The notes under the pieces were generated by a model that was given only the letters and a program-made list of their open reading frames with translations, had not been told where the DNA came from and did not search any database. The translations under genes and the position numbers were made by a program. A stretch of 64,000 nucleotides of DNA, taken from assembly GCA_900540945.1 (NCBI GenBank), contig UQHQ01000007.1, positions 20,132 to 84,131 on the forward strand, written 5' to 3'. Position 1 is the stretch's first letter. Each line of letters opens with the position of its first letter. Positions 59,200 to 64,000 of this stretch are shown here, in pieces. This DNA comes from an uncultured Collinsella sp. Its GTDB lineage: Bacteria > Actinomycetota > Coriobacteriia > Coriobacteriales > Coriobacteriaceae.

Positions 59200-59658
59200 T
59201 TAGTGCAGGCCCATGCTGCCGGTGATCGTGTAGACCATAAAGACGATAAACGCGATGAGGGCGAGCACGATGATGATTTTTTGAGCCGGAGCCATGCCGG
59301 GGATCTCGCCCTCGGCCGTAGGCTCCTTGGAGGTGACCATGCGCTGGGCAAAGGTCATCTCGTCACGACTCGGCTTGGGCTCGGCGGGCTTGGGATGAGC
59401 CACCTTTTTAGGTTGAGGTTTGGGTGCGGCAGGCGCAGGCTTCGCGGCGGCGGACTTGGGTGCGGGCATGGGCTTGCGCTCGGATGCGGCATTCGCGGCG
59501 GCCTCCTCGGCCTTTGCGCGCTCGGCACGCAGGGCAGCCAGCTCCTCACGCTCGCGACGAGCCTCTTCCTGAGCCTCGCGGCGGGCCTTCTCGGCGCGGA
59601 GCTCTTCCAACTCGGCGCGCTCCTCGTCAGACAATGGTTGGGACTCAAGCTCGGCCAT
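59200..59658 (-). CDS. Small coiled-coil, C-terminally membrane-anchored protein
   Basis: From ATG 59658, with GAAAGGG upstream, the protein is 152 residues. Residues ~10-65 are a highly charged Glu/Arg/Ala coiled coil (DEERAELEELRAEKARREAQ). A Lys/Pro/Ala linker follows, then MTFAQRMVTSKEP and a single C-terminal hydrophobic helix (IIIVLALIAFIVFMVYTITG), giving a tail-anchored layout. No family is recognised. The long upstream in-frame opening to about 60012 passes through the tRNA-Ala gene and is not coding. The function is unknown. Confidence 0.75.
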   Translation of the reverse strand: MAELESQPLSDEERAELEELRAEKARREAQEEARREREELAALRAERAKAEEAAANAASERKPMPAPKSAAAKPAPAAPKPQPKKVAHPKPAEPKPSRDEMTFAQRMVTSKEPTAEGEIPGMAPAQKIIIVLALIAFIVFMVYTITGSMGLH

Positions 59659-59723
59659 GGTACCGCCCTTTCTTTTTAAAAAAAGCCGCCGACACAATGT
59701 CAGCGGCTTATCAAATCCAAGGG

Positions 59724-59796
59724 TGGAGACGAAGGGAGTCGAACCCTCGGCCTCTGCCATGCGACGGCAGCGCTCTCCCAACTGAGCTACGTCCCC
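59724..59796 (-). tRNA. tRNA-Ala (anticodon CGC)
   Basis: The 73-nt cloverleaf has acceptor GGGGACG with CGTCTCC and discriminator A, D-arm GCTCAGTTGGGAGAGC, and anticodon stem-loop CTGCC-GTCGCAT-GGCAG with CGC reading GCG codons. The T-arm is GAGGGTTCGACTCCCTT-like. CCA is not encoded. It lies 65 bp upstream of the coiled-coil protein gene on the same strand. Confidence 0.95.
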
Positions 59797-59901
59797 AGGA
59801 CAAGTTGATATTTTACCTACGGCTCGCCAACTGTCAACGCCCAATACCCAGTCTTTTTGGGACGAAGCCATTTTGACTACTTTTCGAGCAGACAATCCTC
59901 T

Positions 59902-59980
59902 CGATGATTTTTCTGGGACGGGGATTAAAAAATCATTGTGAACCGAATGATTTTTAATCCCCGTCCCAGAAAAATCATCG
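59902..59980. repeat. Near-perfect 79-bp palindrome (35-36-bp arms)
   Basis: The left arm 59902-59937 and right arm 59946-59980 are reverse complements except for one extra A in the left arm. The loop is GTGAACCG. The arms contain CTGGGACGGGGATTAAAAA and GATGATTTTT. It lies between the tRNA-Ala promoter side and the radical SAM gene's 3' end, 9 bp from the latter's stop, and could terminate that gene; the arms are far longer than needed for that. Confidence 0.9.
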
Positions 59981-59989
59981 GTGAACGCG

Positions 59990-60928
59990 CTACTTTGCGC
60001 TGGTGAGGACACCGGTGGTGTCGAAGGCCGGGGTAAAGCTCTCGTCTACCGCGCCGCCCTCTTGCCAGAACATCGTCGTAAAACCCAGGTCATCGGCATG
60101 GTCGAGCACCTGCTCGTACTCCTCGCGCGTCACAGCACGCGCCAGGTCGCCGCCCTGCTCGCGCATGAGCGCATTGGGCGTGTACTGGTTCATGACCGAA
60201 ATCGGCACATCGCCCACCGTCTGCCACACCAGGTCCAGCACGCGACACGAATCGTCTGCATGTCCCGGCAGTACCAGATGGCGCACGATCATGCCGCGCT
60301 TCATGAGCCCGTCCTCGTCCACCAGCTCTCCCCCGCGGCGCTCAATCTCGCGCGCCATTTGCGCTAAGCCCGACACGGCCACGCGCGGGTAGTCCTGAAT
60401 ATGAGACAGTGACTGCGCAAGCGCCGCATCGGCATATTTAAAGTCGGTAAGCCACACATCGACCAGATCGCCGAGCGCCGACACGGCACTCGCACGCTCA
60501 TAACCGCTCGTGTTGTAGACGATTGGGATGGCCAGCCCGCGCGCCCGTGCCGCGGCAATCGCAGCAGGCAGCAGGTGCGCGTAGTGTGTCGCCGTCACCA
60601 GATTAATATTGTTCGCACCCTGGTCCTGCAGCTCCAACATAATCTCGACCAGACGCTCGGGCGAAATCTCAAGCCCAAAATTGCCCGTCGAGATCTCGTA
60701 GTTCTGACAATAGACGCATTTGAGCGAGCAGCCGCTAAAGAAGATTGTGCCCGAACCGGCCTCGCCCGAGATAGGCGGCTCCTCCCACATATGAAGCGCG
60801 GCGCGGGCCACCTTGAGCGTGTCATTAGCACCGCATACGCCGTGCGCGCCCTCATCGCGCGCCGCACCGCAGCGGCGCGGACACAAATGGCAGGCGGGCG
60901 AAAAAAGTTCGGTCAACGACGTCGGCAT
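59990..60928 (-). CDS. Radical SAM protein, PflX/pyruvate-formate-lyase-activase-like
   Basis: From ATG 60928 the protein is 312 residues; a TTG start 15 bp upstream is possible. The radical SAM cluster motif is GCSLKCVYCQNYEIS (C-x3-C-x2-C) near residue 69. Ahead of it an N-terminal cysteine cluster, CHLCPRRCGAARDEGAHGVC, suggests a second metal site. Other landmarks are NNINLVTATHYAHLLPAAI and RHLVLPGHADDSCRVLDLV. This is the uncharacterised COG1313 (PflX) group, related to glycyl-radical activases, though no glycyl-radical enzyme is nearby. Its target is unknown. Confidence 0.88.
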   Translation of the reverse strand: MPTSLTELFSPACHLCPRRCGAARDEGAHGVCGANDTLKVARAALHMWEEPPISGEAGSGTIFFSGCSLKCVYCQNYEISTGNFGLEISPERLVEIMLELQDQGANNINLVTATHYAHLLPAAIAAARARGLAIPIVYNTSGYERASAVSALGDLVDVWLTDFKYADAALAQSLSHIQDYPRVAVSGLAQMAREIERRGGELVDEDGLMKRGMIVRHLVLPGHADDSCRVLDLVWQTVGDVPISVMNQYTPNALMREQGGDLARAVTREEYEQVLDHADDLGFTTMFWQEGGAVDESFTPAFDTTGVLTSAK

Positions 60929-61071
60929 AAAAACATGCTCCAAAACAACGATTCAGCAGCTCAAACGCAAAAGGGCCAACCGCACAGACGGCTCGAGCCC
61001 AAGGCGCCGTAATCGTCCGACACGATTTTTGTAATGTCAAGACTGGAATCCACAAAGTGCCGCTTTATGAT

Positions 61072-61222
61072 GTAGGTATTCCGCCCCCCGCGGAGCAACT
61101 GGGTGAACCGTCGCGTTTATTTAGGGAGCCCACACAGTCGTACCTAGTACAGGTATCCTTCGTTGTTAAGGACGCTGGAACAGTCGATGAGGGCACCCAC
61201 CTGTTTTAGGTGGGTTCATTTT
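61072..61222 (+). ncRNA. Probable structured non-coding RNA, identity uncertain (6S-like or raiA-like)
   Basis: A good -10 box (TATGAT, 61066-61071) is followed by ~140 bp without an open frame and then a strong terminator. Local hairpins are CCGC-ccccc-GCGG (61081-61093), TACCT-agtac-AGGTA (61141-61155) and CCTT-cgttgtt-AAGG (61157-61171). The stretch GGGTGAACCGTCGCG to TTTAGGGAGCCCACACAG (about 61101-61137) looks constrained rather than random. A transcribed, terminated RNA is likely; the family is a guess. It lies between the radical SAM gene (divergent) and the WecA-like gene. Confidence 0.45.
61195..61222 (+). terminator. Terminator of the candidate ncRNA
   Basis: An 8-bp stem, ACCCACCT (61195-61202) and AGGTGGGT (61208-61215), with loop GTTTT is followed by TCATTTT. 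No protein gene precedes it on this strand, so it must end a non-coding transcript. Confidence 0.8.
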
Positions 61223-61407
61223 CGTAACGTGGGGGGTGGTTTTCTTTTGCCGAAAATCGCCATTGCAAATCCCGCCATGATTCCCAAAAGGCACCAGGCA
61301 GAGCCCCACTATCACTCGAATATCTGGTAAGCGCGTGATTATCGCCCCGTGCAATTCCTCACACCCTCCTTGGTCGAGTATCATGGGTCAGCTATACCCT
61401 TTGCGGC

Positions 61408-62655
61408 ATGGCATCCTTTGACCTTTTCCTTCGACGCTTGGCGGTTTATCGATTCATGGCTTCCTCCACGAGCTTCATACCGTACCTTTGCGTGGCGGTC
61501 GCGGCTTTTATCACGACCTTCCTTGCGGTGCCCCTGGTCAAGCGCCTGGCAATCAAGCTCGACGCCGTCGATTATCCTTCCAAGCGCCGCATCAACACTA
61601 AACCCATCCCGCGCATGGGTGGCACGGCAGTCTTTTTGGGCCTCGTCGTCGCCTGCATTGTTCAGATCCTAGGCACCTGGTACCTGGGCTGGCCGCCCGC
61701 TTTGGTGCCCCACCCCCGTCTGCACATCAGCTACCCCATACTTGCGCTTTCTTTTACCGTCATCTTTGCGACCGGCGCGATCGACGACGTCTTCCAGCTC
61801 AAGCCCAAGCAAAAGCTCGCCGGCCAGGTCCTCGCCGCGCTCATCGCCTGCGTGGGCGGCCTGCGCATCGGCGTCATCGTCAACCCGTTTGCTCCCGGCG
61901 AGATCATGCTCGGCTGGCTCGCCTACCCCATCACTGTGGTCTACCTGGTGGCGTTCACCAACATCATCAACCTTATCGACGGCCTCGACGGTCTGGCCAC
62001 GGGTATCTGCGGTATCGCGTCGTTCACCATGTTTTCGGTCGCGGTGCTCTCGGGCCGCATCGACGCCGCCGCGCTCTCCATCGCGCTCTTTGGCTCGTGC
62101 CTCGCCTTCTTGCGCTATAACTTCAACCCCGCGAGCATCTTCTTGGGCGACTCGGGGTCGCTGCTTCTGGGCTTTGCGCTGGGCTCCATCTCGCTGCTCA
62201 ACGTGAGCCGCACCGCCGCGCTCACCTCGCTCATCATCCCGCTCATCGTGGCCGGCGTGCCCATCATCGATACGTTTAGCGCCATCGTGCGCCGTAAGCG
62301 CGCCCACATTAGCATCGGGCAGGCCGACAAGGGCCACATCCACCACCGCCTCATTCAAGAGGGCTACAACCAAAAGCAGGCCGTACTGCTCATCTACGCC
62401 TGGTGCATTATGCTTTCGGCCGGCGCCGCCGCCATCAATCAGGTCGAGGTCCCCATGCGCGTGCTCATCTTTACCGTGCTCGCCATTGGCTCGGCGGCCT
62501 TCGCCAAGCACCTGCACCTGTTTGAGCCCGTGCTACGTCACCATTACAACAAGCGCACGCACGAGGACGAGCTGGTAACCCCCGACGACCCCGCTTTTAA
62601 GCAGGAGGAGCAAGCAGCCGAGGAACGTAAAGAAGAGCGACACCACAAGCTCTAG
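61408..62655 (+). CDS. Undecaprenyl-phosphate N-acetylhexosamine-1-phosphate transferase (WecA/TagO family)
   Basis: These membrane enzymes start teichoic-acid-like or O-antigen-like polymers by moving GlcNAc-1-P from UDP-GlcNAc to undecaprenyl phosphate. The 415-residue protein has about 11 hydrophobic helices and the family's acidic loops: ATGAIDDVFQLKPKQKLAGQ near residue 128, NLIDGLDGLATG near residue 190, ASIFLGDSGSLLLGF, and the His loop KGHIHHRLIQEGYNQKQ near residue 310. A charged C-terminal tail of ~45 residues follows. The start is uncertain: ATG 61408 and ATG 61456 both lack a good ribosome site. It may prime the polysaccharide made by the locus at 1-24 kb. Confidence 0.92.
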   Translation: MASFDLFLRRLAVYRFMASSTSFIPYLCVAVAAFITTFLAVPLVKRLAIKLDAVDYPSKRRINTKPIPRMGGTAVFLGLVVACIVQILGTWYLGWPPALVPHPRLHISYPILALSFTVIFATGAIDDVFQLKPKQKLAGQVLAALIACVGGLRIGVIVNPFAPGEIMLGWLAYPITVVYLVAFTNIINLIDGLDGLATGICGIASFTMFSVAVLSGRIDAAALSIALFGSCLAFLRYNFNPASIFLGDSGSLLLGFALGSISLLNVSRTAALTSLIIPLIVAGVPIIDTFSAIVRRKRAHISIGQADKGHIHHRLIQEGYNQKQAVLLIYAWCIMLSAGAAAINQVEVPMRVLIFTVLAIGSAAFAKHLHLFEPVLRHHYNKRTHEDELVTPDDPAFKQEEQAAEERKEERHHKL

Positions 62656-62793
62656 GATAAGCTGCCGAGGATGCGCCCAGGCGCCGCTGACCAAGCGCGG
62701 CCGGGCCGCACCCAGCGCGCAAGCCGCCTCCCCTCCCGCCCCTCCAATAAACGCGTTATCATCTTGACCCATGAATATACGTTAGGAGCAATC

Positions 62794-63843
62794 ATGCCAA
62801 ACGAGAACAGCTACGAAGTCGCGCTGCAAAAGAGCAACGCCATTCGCGAGGGCCTGGCCAAGACACCCGAGAAGTTCACCATGCTTACCGGTGACCGCCC
62901 CACCGGGCGCCTGCACCTGGGTCATTACTTCGGCACCCTCAAGGGCCGTGTTGAACTGCAGAACATGGGCGCCAAGACCAACGTGCTCATCGCCGACTAC
63001 CAGGTCATCACCGACCGCGACACCACCGAGCATATCCAGGACAACGTGTACAACATGGTCATGGACTACCTTGCCTGCGGTATCGACCCCGACAAGACCA
63101 TGATCTACGCGCACTCCGCCGTGCCCGCCGCAAACCAGCTCATGCTGCCGTTCCTGTCGCTGGTGTCCGAGGCCGAGCTGGCGCGCAACCCCACGGTTAA
63201 GGCCGAGATGGAGGCCTCGGGCCACGAGCTCACCGGCCTTTTGCTCACCTACCCGGTGCACCAGGCCTGCGACATCCTGTTCTGCAAGGGCAATGTGGTG
63301 CCCGTCGGCCGCGACCAGCTGCCGCACATCGAGCTCACCCGCACCATCGCCCGCCGCTTTAACAACCGCTACGGCAAGGTGTTCCCCGAGGTCGACGCGC
63401 TGCTGTCCGAGACCCCGCTGCTGCCCGGCCTGGACGGTCGCAAGATGAGCAAGAGCTACGGCAACGCCATCAACATCTCGATGACCGCCGAGGAGACGGC
63501 CAAGCGCATCAAGAAGAGCCAGACCGATTCCGAGCGCATGATCACGTTCGATCCCGAGAACCGTCCCGGCGTGTCCGGCCTGCTTTCGACGGCCGCCATC
63601 TGCACCGGCCGTTCCGAGGTCGAGATTGCCGAGGAGATTGGCATGGGCGGCTCCGGCCAGCTCAAGAAGTACGTGACCGAGGCCGTCAACGAGTACTTCG
63701 CGCCGATCCGCGAGCGTCGCCAGCGCTACGAGAACGATCTGGACTATGTGAAGGACGTGTTGCACGAGGGCAACCGTCGCGCCAACGAGATCGCCGAGCA
63801 GACCCTGGCCGAGGTTCGGGACGCCATGGGCATGGTGTACTAG
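62794..63843 (+). CDS. trpS: Tryptophanyl-tRNA synthetase
   Basis: TrpRS charges tRNA-Trp. From ATG 62794, with AGGAGCAATC upstream, it is 349 residues. It has the class I signature in GDRPTGRLHLGHYFGTLKGR, AYLxYPVHQACDIL-type active-site residues (LLTYPVHQACDILFCKG), VVPVGRDQLPHIELTR, and KMSKSYGNAINISM near residue 225. Length is normal for bacterial TrpRS. It is preceded by a 138-bp gap after the WecA-like gene and followed by a strong terminator. Confidence 0.97.
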   Translation: MPNENSYEVALQKSNAIREGLAKTPEKFTMLTGDRPTGRLHLGHYFGTLKGRVELQNMGAKTNVLIADYQVITDRDTTEHIQDNVYNMVMDYLACGIDPDKTMIYAHSAVPAANQLMLPFLSLVSEAELARNPTVKAEMEASGHELTGLLLTYPVHQACDILFCKGNVVPVGRDQLPHIELTRTIARRFNNRYGKVFPEVDALLSETPLLPGLDGRKMSKSYGNAINISMTAEETAKRIKKSQTDSERMITFDPENRPGVSGLLSTAAICTGRSEVEIAEEIGMGGSGQLKKYVTEAVNEYFAPIRERRQRYENDLDYVKDVLHEGNRRANEIAEQTLAEVRDAMGMVY

Positions 63844-63878
63844 ACCGATCTGCTGGCTTGAGCTTTCGATTGCTATAG

Positions 63879-63906
63879 GGCGGACGCTACGGCGTCCGCC
63901 TTTTTT
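63879..63906 (+). terminator. Terminator of trpS
   Basis: A perfect 9-bp stem, GGCGGACGC (63879-63887) and GCGTCCGCC (63892-63900), with loop TACG is followed by TTTTTT. It lies 35 bp after the trpS stop. Confidence 0.93.
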
Positions 63907-64000
63907 GTTGCCCGACCGGTTCGGCTCCGGCCACCGCACTCCCCCGATAAACAGGAACGGGCCCCCCCCGCGGCCGCGGTCCGCGCGCGCTTCTGCCGTG

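Noticed and set aside
59200..60012. 270-codon version of the coiled-coil protein starting upstream
   Set aside because: It would read through the tRNA-Ala gene and the 79-bp palindrome; the ATG at 59658 has a proper ribosome site.
63950..64000. Extremely GC-rich final 40 bases
   Set aside because: Too short to interpret; it could be the start of another gene's terminator or leader outside the window, or an assembly-edge effect.

Overview
The window looks like a chromosomal segment of a gut Actinomycetota of the class Coriobacteriia, most likely Collinsella or a close relative. This is inferred from the mix of a GC-rich core genome, a sufCBDSU operon, a Rho factor with a very long N-terminal extension, a sortase-type surface protein, and the NifU-like/GGGtGRT gene pair. 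No 16S rRNA gene is present to confirm it.

Region 1 (1-24.2 kb) is a surface-polysaccharide locus. It holds a DUF6541-type membrane protein cut by the window edge, a complete dTDP-L-rhamnose pathway (rfbA, rfbB and an rfbC-rfbD fusion), and a DUF2304 protein coupled to a polyprenol-phosphate-type glycosyltransferase. It also holds several GT2 and GT4 transferases, a LicD phosphotransferase, an IspD/TarI-like cytidylyltransferase overlapping an extended SDR, a UDP-GlcNAc 2-epimerase, a Wzx-type flippase, a GT-D/GT2 fusion and a large secreted two-domain peptidoglycan hydrolase. Base composition is mosaic: the rfb genes and the epimerase are GC-rich, while the flippase and several transferases are AT-rich. 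An acyltransferase gene in the middle carries an in-frame TAA. The WecA/TagO-like transferase at 61.4 kb could start such a polymer on undecaprenyl phosphate.

Region 2 (24.3-34.9 kb) carries a PF09820-type AAA-ATPase-like gene, a secreted protein with an MPKTG sorting signal, a HEPN-MNT (HepT/MntA-like) toxin-antitoxin pair, an Rrf2/IscR-like regulator and the divergent sufCBDSU Fe-S assembly operon. A strong palindromic array lies between the regulator and the operon. Region 3 (35-45 kb) has a RAYT-like gene that has lost its HUH histidines, the NifU-like/GGGtGRT pair, a flavoprotein, two identical tRNA-Lys genes and a tRNA-His, an aminotransferase, a ROK fructokinase-like gene, a VanZ protein and an unknown Ala-rich membrane protein.

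Region 4 (45-64 kb) is mainly housekeeping: rho, argS, a CarD-like regulator, an HD-domain protein, proA, a proline-iminopeptidase-like hydrolase, proB, pncB, tRNA-Ala, a radical SAM protein, a WecA-like transferase and trpS. The spaces between these genes are rich in palindromes. Three REP-type hairpins flank or adjoin an apparently intact RAYT gene and sit at the ends of three unrelated genes. Two related ~130-bp elements with terminal inverted repeats lie between rho and argS, and large perfect or near-perfect hairpins lie at 56.3 and 59.9 kb. A probable non-coding RNA with its own terminator lies at 61.1-61.2 kb.
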